A DNA stretch of 64,000 nt, taken from Hetaerina americana (taxonomy: Eukaryota; Arthropoda; Insecta; Odonata; Calopterygidae). This document shows, piece after piece, positions 37,490-51,790 of this stretch. How positions within the stretch are numbered: position 1 is the stretch's first letter; each line of letters starts with the position of its first letter. The position numbers and the translations under genes are program-made. The notes under the pieces were generated by a model, which saw only the letters and a program-made list of their open reading frames with translations, was not told the DNA's origin and did no database searches. The DNA lies in NCBI GenBank assembly GCA_022747635.1, contig JAKTNV010000740.1, positions 1 to 64,000 on the forward strand, written 5' to 3'.

Positions 37490-38115
37490 ATGCCTTCTAT
37501 ACACCTAAAACATTCACTCTATAATGGAAGATTGTGGTTTTTCGCAATATTTTTTTGAAATTTGGGCTCTTTTACTAACATTAACACTTGCGCTGAGGCA
37601 TCTTTTATGCTCATTTCTTGTCTTTAATGATTTATTCTGGGTTTTATTTTGTTTATTTGATGAAAATGAACAACAATACACACCATGGCAACATTTTTGT
37701 TTTATTTGTGTCGAGTGAGAATTTCACCTAGAACCCAAAGGGGGGGGTATTGGCACTTTTCATGGAAAAATGTGAAAAATTAAAATTTCTAAAAATGAAA
37801 TAAATGCCTTCTATACACCTCAAACATTCACTCTATAATGGAAGATTGTTGTTTTTCGCAATATTTTTTGAAATTTGGGCTCTTTTACTTACATTAACAT
37901 TTGCGCTGAGGCATCTTTTAGGCTCATTTCTTGTCTTTAATGATGTATTCAGGGTTTTATTTTGTTTATTTGATGAAAATGAAAACAATACACACCATGG
38001 AAACATTTTTGTTTGATTTGTGTCGAGTGAGAATTTCACCTAGAACCCAAAGGGGGGGGTATTGGCACTTTTCACGGAAAAATGTGAAAAATTAAAATTT
38101 CTAAAAATTAAAAAA
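37490..38115 (+). repeat. A/B dimer (626 bp), example
   Basis: The first monomer (37490-37803) is class A: it is preceded by 'AATTAAAAAA', has 'CCTAAAAC', 'AGATTGTGG' and a T7 run. The second (37804-38115) is class B: preceded by 'AATGAAATAA', with 'CCTCAAAC', 'AGATTGTTG' and a T6 run. The alternation is regular over long stretches, for example about 13.3-15.5 kb, 18.0-20.2 kb and 37.2-39.4 kb, so the working unit there is a dimer. Elsewhere, including the reversed block, the order is irregular. Confidence 0.8.
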
Positions 38116-39995
38116 ATGCCTTCTATACACCTAAAACATTCACTCTATAATGGAAGATTGTGGTTTTTCGCAATATTTTTTTGAAATTTGGGCTCTTTTA
38201 CTAACATTAACATTTGCGCTGAGGCATCTTTTATGCTCATTTCTTGTCTTTAATGATTTATTCTGGGTTTTATTTTGTTTTTTGATGAAAATGAACAACA
38301 ATACACACCATGGAAACATTTTTGTTTGATTTGTGTTGAGTGAGAATTTCACCTAGAACCCAAAGGGGGGGGTATTGGCCTTTTTCGTGGAAAAATGTGA
38401 AAAATTAAAATTTCTAAAAATGAAATAAATGCCTTCTATACACCTCAAACATTCACTCTATAATGGAAGATTTTATTTTTTCGCAATATTTTTCGAAATT
38501 TGGGCTCTTTTACTAACATTAACTTTTGCGCTGAGGCATCTTTTAGGCTCATTTCTTGCCTTTAATGATTTATTCTGGGTTTTATTTTGTTTATTTGATG
38601 AAAATGAGCAACAATACACACCATGGAAACATTTTTGTTTGATTTCTGTCGAGTGAGAATTTCACCTAGAACCCAAAGGGGGGGGTATTGGCACTTTTCA
38701 CGGAAAAATGTGAAAAATTAAAATTTCTAAAAATTAAAAAAATGCCTTCTATACACCTAAAACATTCACTCTATAATGGAAGATTGTGGTTTTTCGCAAT
38801 ATTTTTTTGAAATTTGGGCACTTTTACTAACATTAACACTTGCGCTGAGGCATCTTTTAGGCTCATTTCTTGCCTTTAATGATTTATTCTGGGTTTTATT
38901 TTGTTTATTTGATGAAAATGAACAACAATACACACCATGGAAACATTTTTGTTTTATTTGTGTCGAGTGAGAATATCACCTAGAACCCAAAGGGGGGGGT
39001 ATTGGCACTTTTCGTGGAAAAATGTGAAAAATTAAATTTCTAAAAATGAAATAAATGCCTTCTATACACCTCAAACATTCACTATATAATGGAAGATTGT
39101 TGTTTTTCGCAATATTTTTTTGAAATTTGGGCTCATTTACTAACATTAACATTTGCGCTGAGGCATCTTTTATGCTCATTTCTTGTCTTTAATGATTTAT
39201 TCTGGGTTTTATTTTGTTTATTTGATGAAAATGAACAACAATACACACCATGGAAACATTTTTGTTTGATTTGTATCGAGTGAGAATTTCACCTAGAACC
39301 CAAAGGGGGGGGTATTGGCCTTTTTCGTGGAAAAATGTGAAAAATTAAAATTTCTAAAAATGAAATAAATGCCTTCTATACACCTCAAACATTCACTCTA
39401 TAATGGAAGATTGTGGTTTTTCGCAATATTTTTTTGAAATTTGGGCTCTTTAACTAACATTAACACTTGCGCTGAGGCATCTTTTATGCTCATTTCTTGT
39501 CTTTAATGATTTATTCTGGGTTTTATTTTGTTTATTTGATGAAAATGAACAACAATACACACCATGGAAACATTTTTGTTTGATTTGTGTTGAGTGAGAA
39601 TTTCACCTAGAACCCAAAGGGGGGGGTATTGGCACTTTTCGTGGAAAAATGTGAAAAATTAAAATTTCTAAAAATGAAATAAATGCCTTCTATACACCTC
39701 AAACATTCACTCTATAATGGAAGATTGTTGTTTTTCGCAATATTTTTTGAAATTTGGGCTCTTTTACTAACATTAACATTTGCGCTGAGGCATCTTTTAG
39801 GCTCATTTCTTGTCTTTAATGATTTATTCTGGGTTTTATTTTGTTTATTTGATTAAAATGAACAACAATACACACCATGGAAACATTTTTGTTTGATTTG
39901 TGTTGAGTGAGAATTTCACCTAGAACCCAAAGGGGGGGGTATATGCACTTTTCATGGAAAAATGTGAAAAATTAAAATTTCTAAAAATGAAATAA

Positions 39996-40256
39996 ATGCC
40001 TTCTATACACTTCAAACATTCACTTAATGATGGAAAATTGTTGTTTTTCGCAATATTTTTTGAAATTAGGGCACTTTTACTAACATTAACTTTTGCGCTT
40101 TTGTTTATTTGATGAAAATGAACAACAATACACACCATGGAAACATTTTTGTTTGATTTGTGTTGAGTTAGAATTTCACCTAGAACCCAAAGGGGGGGGG
40201 TATTGGCCTTTTTCGTGGAAAAATGTGAAAAATTAAAATTTCTAAAAATGAAATAA
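39996..40256 (+). repeat. Truncated monomer, copy 6
   Basis: Same deletion junction and companion variants; 4019 bp from copy 5. No truncated monomer follows for the next 11.2 kb. Confidence 0.92.
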
Positions 40257-40882
40257 ATGCCTTCTATACACCTCAAACATTCACTCTATAATGGAAGATT
40301 GTTGTTTTTCGCAATATTTTTTGACATTTGGGCTCTTTTACTAACATTAACATTTGCGCTGAGGCATCTTTTATGCTCATTTCTTGTCTTTAATGATTTA
40401 TTCTGGGTTTTATTTTGTTTATTTGATGAAAATGAACAACAATACACACCATGGAAACATTTTTGTTTGATTTGTGTCGACTGAGAATTTCACCTAGAAC
40501 CCAAAGGGGGGGGGTATTGGCACTATTCATGGAAAAATGTGAAAAATTAAAATTTCTAAAAATTAAAAAAAAGCCTTCTATACACCTCAAACATTCACTC
40601 TATAATGGAAGATTGTTGTTTTTCGCAATATTTTTTGAAATTTGGGCTCTTTTACTAACATTAACATTTGCGCTGAGGCATCTTTTATGCTCATTTCTTG
40701 TCTTTAATGATTTATTCTGGGTTTTATTTTGTTTATTTGATGAAAATGAACAACAATACACACCATGGAAACATTTTTGTTTGATTTGTGTCGAGTGAGA
40801 ATTTCACCTAGAACCCAAAGGGGGGGTATTGGCACTTTTCATGGAAAAATGTGAAAAATTAAAATTTCTAAAAATGAAATAA

Positions 40883-43388
40883 ATGCCTTCTATACACCTC
40901 AAACATTCACTCAATGATGGAAGATTGTTGTTTTTCGCAATATTTTTTGAAATTTGGGCTCTTTTACTACCATTAACTTTTGCGCTGAGGCATCTTTTAG
41001 GCTCATTTCTTGCCTTTAATGATTTATTCTGGGTTTTATTTTGTTTATTTGATGAAAATGAACAACAATACACACCATGGAAACATTTTTGTTTTATTTG
41101 TGTCGAGTGAGAATTTCACCTAGAACCCAACGGGGGGGGTATTTGCACTTTTCGTGGAAAAATGTGAAAAATTAAAATTTCTAAAAATGAAATAAATGCC
41201 TTCTATACACCTCAAACATTCACTCTTTAATGGAAGATTGTTGTTTTTCGCAATATTTTTTGAAATTTGGGCTCTTTTACTAACATTAACATTTGCGCTG
41301 AGGCATCTTTTATGCTCATTTCTTGTCTTTAATGATTTATTCTGGGTTTTATTTTGTTTATTTGATGAAAATGAACAACAATACACACCATGGAAACATT
41401 TTTGTTTTATTTGTGTCGAGTGAGAATTTCACCTAGAACCCAAAGGGGGGGTATTGGCACTTTTCACGGAAAAATGTGAAAAATTTAAAAATTTCTAAAA
41501 ATTAAAAAAAAACCTTATATACACCTAAAACATTCACTCTATAATTGAAGATTGTGGTTTTTCGCAATATTTTTTTGAAATTTGGGCTCTTTTACTAACA
41601 TTAACATTTGCGCTGAGGCATCTTTTATGCTCATTTCTTGTCTTTAATGATTTATTCTGGGTTTTATTTTGTTTATTTGATGAAAATGAACAACAATACA
41701 CACCATGGAAACATTTTTGTTTGATTTGTGTTGAGTGAGAATTTCACCTAGATCCCAAAGGGGGGGGTATTGGCCTTTTTTCGTGGAAAAATGTGAAAAA
41801 TTAAAATTTCTAAAAATGAAATAAATGCCTTCTATACACCTCAAACATTCACTCTATATGGGAAGATTGTTGTTTTTCGCAATATTTTTTGACATTTGGG
41901 CTCTTTTACTAACATTAACATTAGCGCTGAGGCATCTTTTATGCTCATTTCTTGTCTTTAATGATTTATTCTGGGTTTAATTTTGTTTATTTGATGATAA
42001 TGAACAACAATACACACCATGGAAACATTTTTGTTTGATTTGTGTCGAGTGAGAATTTCACCTAGAACCCAAAGGGGGGGGTATTGGCACTTTTCACGGA
42101 AAAATGTGAAAAATTAAAATTTCTAAAAATTAAAAAAATGCCTTCTATACACCTAAAACATTCACTCTATAATGGAAGATTGTGGTTTTTCGCAATATTT
42201 TTTTGAAATTTGGGCTCTTTTACTAACATTAACATTTGCGCTGAGGCATCTTTTATGCTCATTTCTTGTCTTTAATGATTTATTCTGGGTTTTATTTTTT
42301 TTATTTGATGAAAATGAACAACAATACACACCATGGAAACATTTTTGTTTGAAATGTGTTGAGTGAGAATTTCACCTAGAACCCAAAGGGGGGGGTATTG
42401 GCCTTTTTCGTGGAAAAATGTGAAAAATTAAAATTTCTAAAAATGAAATAAATGCCTTCTATACACCTCAAACATTCACTCTATAATGGAAGATTGTTGT
42501 TTTTCGCAATATTTTTTGAAATTTGGGCTCTTTTACTAACATTAACATTTGCGCTGAGGCATCTTTTAGGCTCATTTCTTGTCTTTAATGATGTATTCTG
42601 GGTTTTATTTTGTTTATTTGATGAAAATGAAAACAATACACACCATGGAAACATTTTTGTTTGATTTGTGTCGAGTGAGAATTTCACCTAGAACCCAAAG
42701 GGGGGGGTATTGGCACTTTTCACGGAAAAATGTGAAAAATTAAAATTTCTAAAAATTAAAAAAATGCCTTCTATACACCTAAAACATTCACTCTATAATG
42801 GAAGATTGTGGTTTTTCGCAATATTTTTTTGAAATTTGGGCTCTTTTACTAACATTATCATTTGCGCTGAGGCATCTTTTATGCTCATTTCTTGTCTTTA
42901 ATGATTTATTCTGGGTTTTATTTTGTTTTTTGATGAAAATGAACAACAATACACACCATGGAAACATTTTTGTTTGATTTGTGTTGAGTGAGAATTTCAC
43001 CTAGAACCCAAAGGGGGGGGTATTGGCCTTTTTCGTGGAAAAATGTGAAAAATTAAAATTTCTAAAAATGAAATAAATGCCTTCTATACACCTCAAACAT
43101 TCACTCTATAATGGAAGATTGTTGTTTTTCGCAATATTTTTTGACATTTGGGCTCTTTTACTAACATTAACATTTGCGCTGAGGCATCTTTTATGCTCAT
43201 TTCTTGTCTTTAATGATTTATTCTGGGTTTTATTTTGTTTATTTGATGAAAATGAATAACAATACACACCATGGAAACATTTTTGTTTGATTTGTGTCGA
43301 GTGAGAATTTCACCTAGAACCCAAAGGGGGGGTATTGGCACTTTTCATGGAAAAATGTGAAAAATTAAAATTTCTAAAAATGAAATAA
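40883..43388 (+). repeat. Higher-order unit U6 (8 monomers, 2.5 kb, no truncated monomer)
   Basis: Led by the 'CTACCATTAAC' monomer and containing the marker monomer (41825). It continues with 'TTTTATTTTTTTTATTTGATG' type variation near 42290, 'TTTGAAATGTGTTGAG', 'AATGATGTATTC', 'ACATTATCATTTGCG' and 'GAAAATGAATAACAATAC'. With the following single monomer it forms a 2.82 kb unit repeated at 43701. Confidence 0.78.
41825..42137 (+). repeat. Marker monomer 'CTATATGGGAAG', copy 3
   Basis: Carries the full set of marker variants, preceded by 'ACCTAGATCCCAAAG'. Confidence 0.9.
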
Positions 43389-43700
43389 ATGCCTTCTATA
43401 CACCTCAAACATTCACTCAATGATGGAAGATTGTTGTTTTTCGCAATATTTTTTGAAATTTGGGCTCTTTTACTACCATTAACTTTTGCGCTGAGGCATC
43501 TTTTAGGCTCATTTCTTGCCTTTAATGATTTATTCTGGGTTTTATTTTGTTTATTTGATGAAAATGAACAACAATACACACCATGGAAACATTTTTGTTT
43601 TATTTGTGTCGAGTGAGAATTTCACCTAGAACCCAAAGGGGGGGTATTGGCACTTTTCATGGAAAAATGTGAAAAATTAAAATTTCTAAAAATGAAATAA
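43389..43700 (+). repeat. 'CTACCATTAAC' lead monomer, tandemly duplicated (first of two)
   Basis: This 312 bp monomer is followed directly by another of the same type (43701-44013). Both carry 'CACTCAATGATGGAAG' and 'CTACCATTAAC'. Elsewhere this type stands alone at the head of a unit, so the pair marks a one-monomer expansion or the join between two units. Confidence 0.85.
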
Positions 43701-46208
43701 ATGCCTTCTATACACCTCAAACATTCACTCAATGATGGAAGATTGTTGTTTTTCGCAATATTTTTTGAAATTTGGGCTCTTTTACTACCATTAACTTTTG
43801 CGCTGAGGCATCTTTTAGGCTCATTTCTTGCCTTTAATGATTTATTCTGGGTTTTATTTTGTTTATTTGATGAAAATGAACAACAATACACACCATGGAA
43901 ACATTTTTGTTTTATTTGTGTCGAGTGAGAATTTCACCTAGAACCCAACGGGGGGGGTATTGGCACTTTTCGTGGAAAAATGTGAAAAATTAAAATTTCT
44001 AAAAATGAAATAAATGCCTTCTATACACCTCAAACATTCACTCTTTAATGGAAGATTGTTGTTTTTCGCAATATTTTTTGAAATTTGGGCTCTTTTACTA
44101 ACATTAACATTTGCGCTGAGGCATCTTTTATGCTCATTTCTTGTCTTTAATGATTTATTCTGGGTTTTATTTTGTTTATTTGATGAAAATGAACAACAAT
44201 ACACACCATGGAAACATTTTTGTTTTATTTGTGTCGAGTGAGAATTTCACCTAGAACCCAAAGGGGGGGTATTGGCACTTTTCACGGAAAAATGTGAAAA
44301 ATTTAAAATTTCTAAAAATTAAAAAAAAACCTTATATACACCTAAAACATTCACTCTATAATTGAAGATTGTGGTTTTTCGCAATATTTTTTTGAAATTT
44401 GGGCTCTTTTACTAACATTAACATTTGCGCTGAGGCATCTTTTATGCTCATTTCTTGTCTTTAATGATTTATTCTGGGTTTTATTTTGTTTATTTGATGA
44501 AAATGAACAACAATACACACCATGGAAACATTTTTGTTTGATTTGTGTTGAGTGAGAATTTCACCTAGATCCCAAAGGGGGGGGTATTGGCCTTTTTTCG
44601 TGGAAAAATGTGAAAAATTAAAATTTCTAAAAATGAAATAAATGCCTTCTATACACCTCAAACATTCACTCTATATGGGAAGATTGTTGTTTTTCGCAAT
44701 ATTTTTTGACATTTGGGCTCTTTTACTAACATTAACATTAGCGCTGAGGCATCTTTTATGCTCATTTCTTGTCTTTAATGATTTATTCTGGGTTTAATTT
44801 TGTTTATTTGATGATAATGAACAACAATACACACCATGGAAACATTTTTGTTTGATTTGTGTCGAGTGAGAATTTCACCTAGAACCCAAAGGGGGGGGGT
44901 ATTGGCACTTTTCACGGAAAAATGTGAAAAATTAAAATTTCTAAAAATTAAAAAAATGCCTTCTATACACCTAAAACATTCACTCTATAATGGAAGATTG
45001 TGGTTTTTCGCAATATTTTTTTGAAATTTGGGCTCTTTTACTAACATTAACATTTGCGCTGAGGCATCTTTTATGCTCATTTCTTGTCTTTAATGATTTA
45101 TTCTGGGTTTTATTTTTTTTATTTGATGAAAATGAACAACAATACACACCATGGAAACATTTTTGTTTGAAATGTGTTGAGTGAGAATTTCACCTAGAAC
45201 CCAAAGGGGGGGGGTATTGGCCTTTTTCGTGGAAAAATGTGAAAAATTAAAATTTCTAAAAATGAAATAAATGCCTTCTATACACCTCAAACATTCACTC
45301 TATAATGGAAGATTGTTGTTTTTCGCAATATTTTTTGAAATTTGGGCTCTTTTACTAACATTAACATTTGCGCTGAGGCATCTTTTAGGCTCATTTCTTG
45401 TCTTTAATGATGTATTCTGGGTTTTATTTTGTTTATTTGATGAAAATGAAAACAATACACACCATGGAAACATTTTTGTTTGATTTGTGTCGAGTGAGAA
45501 TTTCACCTAGAACCCAAAGGGGGGGGGTATTGGCACTTTTCACGGAAAAATGTGAAAAATTAAAATTTCTAAAAATTAAAAAAATGCCTTCTATACACCT
45601 AAAACATTCACTCTATAATGGAAGATTGTGGTTTTTCGCAATATTTTTTTGAAATTTGGGCTCTTTTACTAACATTATCATTTGCGCTGAGGCATCTTTT
45701 ATGCTCATTTCTTGTCTTTAATGATTTATTCTGGGTTTTATTTTGTTTTTTGATGAAAATGAACAACAATACACACCATGGAAACATTTTTGTTTGATTT
45801 GTGTTGAGTGAGAATTTCACCTAGAACCCAAAGGGGGGGGTATTGGCCTTTTTCGTGGAAAAATGTGAAAAATTAAAATTTCTAAAAATGAAATAAATGC
45901 CTTCTATACACCTCAAACATTCACTCTATAATGGAAGATTGTTGTTTTTCGCAATATTTTTTGACATTTGGGCTCTTTTACTAACATTAACATTTGCGCT
46001 GAGGCATCTTTTATGCTCATTTCTTGTCTTTAATGATTTATTCTGGGTTTTATTTTGTTTATTTGATGAAAATGAATAACAATACACACCATGGAAACAT
46101 TTTTGTTTGATTTGTGTCGAGTGAGAATTTCACCTAGAACCCAAAGGGGGGGTATTGGCACTTTTCATGGAAAAATGTGAAAAATTAAAATTTCTAAAAA
46201 TGAAATAA
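43701..46208 (+). repeat. Higher-order unit U8 (8 monomers, 2.5 kb)
   Basis: Near-copy of U6 at an offset of 2817-2820 bp, with the same 'TTTGAAATGTGTTGAG', 'ACATTATCATTTGCG' and 'GAATAACAATAC' variants. Several G tracts are one base longer than in U6. Confidence 0.8.
44642..44955 (+). repeat. Marker monomer 'CTATATGGGAAG', copy 4
   Basis: Carries the full set of marker variants; about 2817 bp from copy 3. Confidence 0.9.
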
Positions 46209-47774
46209 ATGCCTTCTATACACCTCAAACATTCACTCAATGATGGAAGATTGTTGTTTTTCGCAATATTTTTTGAAATTTGGGCTCTTTTACTACCATT
46301 AACTTTTGCGCTGAGGCATCTTTTAGGCTCATTTCTTGCCTTTAATGATTTATTCTGGGTTTTATTTTGTTTATTTGATGAAAATGAACAACAATACACA
46401 CCATGGAAACATTTTTGTTTTATTTGTGTCGAGTGAGAATTTCACCTAGAACCCAACGGGGGGGGTATTGGCCTTTTTCGTGGAAAAATGTGAAAAATTA
46501 AAATTTCTAAAAATCAAAAAAATGCCTTCTATACACCTAAAACATTCACTCTATAATGGAAGATTGTGGTTTTTCGCAATATTTTTTTGAAATTTGGGCT
46601 CTTTTACTAACATTAACATTTGCGCTGAGGCATCTTTTATGCTCATTTCTTGTCTTTAATGATTTATTCTGGGTTTTATTTTTTTTATTTGATGAAAATG
46701 AACAACAATACACACCATGGAAACATTTTTGTTTGAAATGTGTTGAGTGAGAATTTCACCTAGAACCCAAAGGGGGGGGTATTGGCCTTTTTCGTGGAAA
46801 AATGTGAAAAATTAAAATTTCTAAAAATGAAATAAATGCCTTCTATACACCTCAAACATTCACTCTATAATGGAAGATTGTTGTTTTTCGCAATATTTTT
46901 TGAAATTTGGGCTCTTTTACTAACATTAACATTTGCGCTGAGGCATCTTTTAGGCTCATTTCTTGTCTTTAATGATGTATTCTGGGTTTTATTTTGTTTA
47001 TTTGATGAAAATGAAAACAATACACACCATGGAAACATTTTTGTTTGATTTGTGTCGAGTGAGAATTTCACCTAGAACCCAAAGGGGGGGGTATTGGCAC
47101 TTTTCACGGAAAAATGTGAAAAATTAAAATTTCTAAAAATTAAAAAAATGCCTTCTATACACCTAAAACATTCACTCTATAATGGAAGATTGTGGTTTTT
47201 TCGCAATATTTTTTTGAAATTTGGGCTCTTTTACTAACATTATCATTTGCGCTGAGGCATCTTTTATGCTCATTTCTTGTCTTTAATGATTTATTCTGGG
47301 TTTTATTTTGTTTATTTGATGAAAATGAACAACAATACACACCATGGAAACATTTTTGTTTGATTTGTGTTGAGTGAGAATTTCACCTAGAACCCAAAGG
47401 GGGGGGTATTGACCTTTTTCGTGGAAAAATGTGAAAAATTAAAATTTCTAAAAATGAAATAAATGCCTTCTATACACCTCAAACATTCACTCTATAATGG
47501 AAGATTGTTGTTTTTCGCAATATTTTTTGACATTTGGGCTCTTTTACTAACATTAACATTTGCGCTGAGGCATCTTTTATGCTCATTTCTTGTCTTTAAT
47601 GATTTATTCTGGGTTTTATTTTGTTTATTTGATGAAAATGAATAACAATACACACCATGGAAACATTTTTGTTTGATTTGTGTCGAGTGAGAATTTCACC
47701 TAGAACCCAAAGGGGGGGTATTGGCACTTTTCATGGAAAAATGTGAAAAATTAAAATTTCTAAAAATGAAATAA
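46209..47774 (+). repeat. Higher-order unit U9 (5 monomers, 1.57 kb)
   Basis: A shortened unit. After the lead monomer, which ends with 'CCCAACGGGG', it goes straight to a monomer with 'AAAAATCAAAAAAATGCC' and then follows 44956-46208 at an offset of 1566 bp. Three monomers present in U8, including the marker monomer, are absent. Confidence 0.78.
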
Positions 47775-48714
47775 ATGCCTTCTATACACCTCAAACATTC
47801 ACTCAATGATGGAAGATTGTTGTTTTTCGCAATATTTTTTGAAATTTGGGCTCTTTTACTACCATTAACTTTTGCGCTGAGGCATCTTTTAGGCTCATTT
47901 CTTGCCTTTAATGATTTATTCTGGGTTTTATTTTGTTTATTTGATGAAAATGAACAACAATACACACCATGGAAACATTTTTGTTTTATTTGTGTCGAGT
48001 GAGAATTTCACCTAGAACCCAACGGGGGGGGTATTGGCACTTTTCGTGGAAAAATGTGAAAAATTAAAATTTCTAAAAATGAAATAAATGCCTTCTATAC
48101 ACCTCAAACATTCACTCTTTAATGGAAGATTGTTGTTTTTCGCAATATTTTTTGAAATTTGGGCTCTTTTACTAACATTAACATTTGCGCTGAGGCATCT
48201 TTTATGCTCATTTCTTGTCTTTAATGATTTATTCTGGGTTTTATTTTGTTTATTTGATGAAAATGAACAACAATACACACCATGGAAACATTTTTGTTTG
48301 ATTTGTGTCGAGTGAGAATTTCACCTAGAACCCAAAGGGGGGGTATTGGCACTTTTCACGGAAAAATGTGAAAAATTAAAATTTCTAAAAATTAAAAAAA
48401 AACCTTCTATACACCTAAAACATTCACTCTATAATTGAAGATTGTGGTTTTTCGCAATATTTTTTTGAAATTTGGGCTCTTTTACTAACATTAACATTTG
48501 CGCTGAGGCATCTTTTATGCTCATTTCTTGTCTTTAATGATTTATTCTGGGTTTTATTTTGTTTATTTGATGAAAATGAACAACAATACACACCATGGAA
48601 ACATTTTTGTTTGATTTGTGTTGAGTGAGAATTTCACCTAGATCCCAAAGGGGGGGGTATTGGCCTTTTTTCGTGGAAAAATGTGAAAAATTAAAATTTC
48701 TAAAAATGAAATAA

Positions 48715-49027
48715 ATGCCTTCTATACACCTCAAACATTCACTCTATATGGGAAGATTGTTGTTTTTCGCAATATTTTTTGACATTTGGGCTCTTTTACT
48801 AACATTAACATTAGCGCTGAGGCATCTTTTATGCTCATTTCTTGTCTTTAATGATTTATTCTGGGTTTAATTTTGTTTATTTGATGATAATGAACAACAA
48901 TACACACCATGGAAACATTTTTGTTTGATTTGTGTCGAGTGAGAATTTCACCTAGAACCCAAAGGGGGGGGTATTGGCACTTTTCACGGAAAAATGTGAA
49001 AAATTAAAATTTCTAAAAATTAAAAAA
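48715..49027 (+). repeat. Marker monomer 'CTATATGGGAAG', copy 5
   Basis: Carries the full set of marker variants. Confidence 0.9.
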
Positions 49028-50216
49028 ATGCCTTCTATACACCTAAAACATTCACTCTATAATGGAAGATTGTGGTTTTTCGCAATATTTTTTTGAAATT
49101 TGGGCTCTTTTACTAACATTAACATTTGCGCTGAGGCATCTTTTATGCTCATTTCTTGTCTTTAATGATTTATTCTGGGTTTTATTTTGTTTATTTGATG
49201 AAAATGAACAACAATACACACCATGGAAACATTTTCGTTTGAAATGTGTTGAGTGAGAATTTCACCTAGAACCCAAAGGGGGGGGTATTGGCCTTTTTCG
49301 TGGAAAAATGTGAAAAATTAAAATTTCTAAAAATGAAATAAATGCCTTCTATACACCTCAAACATTCACTCTATAATGGAAGATTGTTGTTTTTCGCAAT
49401 ATTTTTTGAAATTTGGGCTCTTTTACTAACATTATCATTTGCGCTGAGGCATCTTTTATGCTCATTTCTTGTCTTTAATGATTTATTCTGGGTTTTATTT
49501 TGTTTTTTGATGAAAATGAACAACAATACACACCATGGAAACATTTTTGTTTGATTTGTGTTGAGTGAGAATTTCACCTAGAACCCAAAGGGGGGGGTAT
49601 TGGCCTTTTTCGTGGAAAAATGTGAAAAATTAAAATTTCTAAAAATGAAATAAATGCCTTCTATACACCTCAAACATTCACTCTATAATGGAAGATTTTA
49701 TTTTTTCGCAATATTTTTCGAAATTTGGGCTCTTTTACTAACATTAACTTTTGCGCTGAGGCATCTTTTAGGCTCATTTCTTGCCTTTAATGATTTATTC
49801 TGGGTTTTATTTTGTTTATTTGATGAAAATGAGCAACAATACACACCATGGAAACATTTTTGTTTGATTTCTGTCGAGTGAGAATTTCACCTAGAACCCA
49901 AAGGGGGGGGTATTGGCACTTTTCACGGAAAAATGTGAAAAATTAAAATTTCTAAAAATTAAAAAAATGCCTTCTATACACCTAAAACATTCACTCTATA
50001 ATGGAAGATTGTGGTTTTTCGCAATATTTTTTTGAAATTTGGGCTCTTTTACTAACATTAACACTTGCGCTGAGGCATCTTTTATGCTCATTTCTTGTCT
50101 TTAATGATTTATTCTGGGTTTTATTTTGTTTATTTGATGAAAATGAACAACAATACACACCATGGAAACATTTTTGTTTTATTTGTGTCGAGTGAGAATT
50201 TCACCTAGAACCCAAA

Positions 50217-50219
50217 GGG
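50217..50219 (+). repeat. G tract shortened to three, U10
   Basis: The tract reads 'CCCAAAGGGTATTGGCAC', against about eight G in the equivalent position of U5 (near 39000). The monomer that follows (with 'CACTATATAATGG') is present here. Confidence 0.85.
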
Positions 50220-51214
50220 TATTGGCACTTTTCGTGGAAAAATGTGAAAAATTAAATTTCTAAAAATGAAATAAATGCCTTCTATACACCTCAAACATTC
50301 ACTATATAATGGAAGATTGTTGTTTTTCGCAATATTTTTTTGAAATTTGGGCTCATTTACTAACATTAACATTTGCGCTGAGGCATCTTTTATGCTCATT
50401 TCTTGTCTTTAATGATTTATTCTGGGTTTTATTTTGTTTATTTGATGAAAATGAACAACAATACACACCATGGAAACATTTTTGTTTGATTTGTATCGAG
50501 TGAGAATTTCACCTAGAACCCAAAGGGGGGGGTATTGGCCTTTTTCGTGGAAAAATGTGAAAAATTAAAATTTCTAAAAATGAAATAAATGCCTTCTATA
50601 CACCTGAAACATTCACTCTATAATGGAAGATTGTGGTTTTTCGCAATATTTTTTTGAAATTTGGGCTCTTTTACTAACATTAACACTTGCGCTGAGGCAT
50701 CTTTTATGCTCATTTCTTGTCTTTAATGATTTATTCTGGGTTTTATTTTGTTTATTTGATGAAAATGAACAACAATACACACCATGGAAACATTTTTGTT
50801 TGATTTGTGTTGAGTGAGAATTTCACCTAGAACCCAAAGGGGGGGTATTGGCCTTTTTCGTGGAAAAATGTGAAAAATTAAAATTTCTAAAAATGAAATA
50901 AATGCCTTCTATACACCTCAAACATTCACTCTATAATGGAAGATTGTTGTTTTTCGCAATATTTTTTGAAATTTGGGCTCTTTAACTAACATTAACATTT
51001 GCGCTGAGGCATCTTTTAGGCTCATTTCTTGTCTTTAATGATTTATTCTGGGTTTTATTTTGTTTATTTGATTAAAATGAACAACAATACACACCATGGA
51101 AACATTTTTGTTTGATTTGTGTTGAGTGAGAATTTCAGCTAGAACCCAAAGGGGGGGGTATATGCACTTTTCATGGAAAAATGTGAAAAATTAAAATTTC
51201 TAAAAATGAAATAA

Positions 51215-51476
51215 ATGCCTTCTATACACTTCAAACATTCACTTAATGATGGAAAATTGTTGTTTTTCGCAATATTTTTTGAAATTAGGGCTCTTTTACT
51301 AACATTAACTTTTGCGCTTTTGTTTATTTCATGAAAATGAACAACAATACACACCATGGAAACATTTTTGTTTGATTTGTGTTGAGTGAGAATTTCACCT
51401 AGAACCCAAAGGGGGGGGGGTATTGGCCTTTTTTGTGGAAAAATGTGAAAAATTAAAATTTCTAAAAATGAAATAA
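51215..51476 (+). repeat. Truncated monomer, copy 7
   Basis: Same deletion junction, with 'TTTATTTCATGAAAATG' downstream and 'AATTTCAGCTAGAACCC' upstream, both shared only with copy 8. Confidence 0.92.
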
Positions 51477-51790
51477 ATGCCTTCTACACACCTCAAACAT
51501 TCACTCTATAATGGAAGATTGTTGTTTTTCGCAATATTTTTTGACATTTGGGCTCTTTTACTAACATTAACATTTGCGCTGAGGCATCTTTTATGCTCAT
51601 TTCTTGTCTTTTATGATTTATTCTGGGTTTTATTTTGTTTATTTGATGAAAATGAACAACAATACACACCATGGAAACATTTTTGTTTGATTTGTGTCGA
51701 CTGAGAATTTCACCTAGAACCCAAAGGGGGGGGTTATTTGCACTATTCATGGAAAAATGTGAAAAATTAAAATTTCTAATAATTAAAAAA

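Larger units (their letters stand above)
36864..40882 (+). repeat. Higher-order unit U5 (12 full and 1 truncated monomer, 4.02 kb)
   Basis: Same monomer order as U1 (offset about 12009 bp), including 'ATGGCAACATTTTTG' (37685), 'TATTCAGGGTTTTATT' (near 37950; also 25940), 'TTTTGTTTTTTGATG' (near 38277), 'TTTGATTTCTGTCGAG', 'CACTATATAATGG' and the truncated monomer. One monomer near 38776 differs from U1 in its second half ('TTTTAGGCTCATTTCTTGCC'), which suggests a short conversion tract. Confidence 0.8.
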
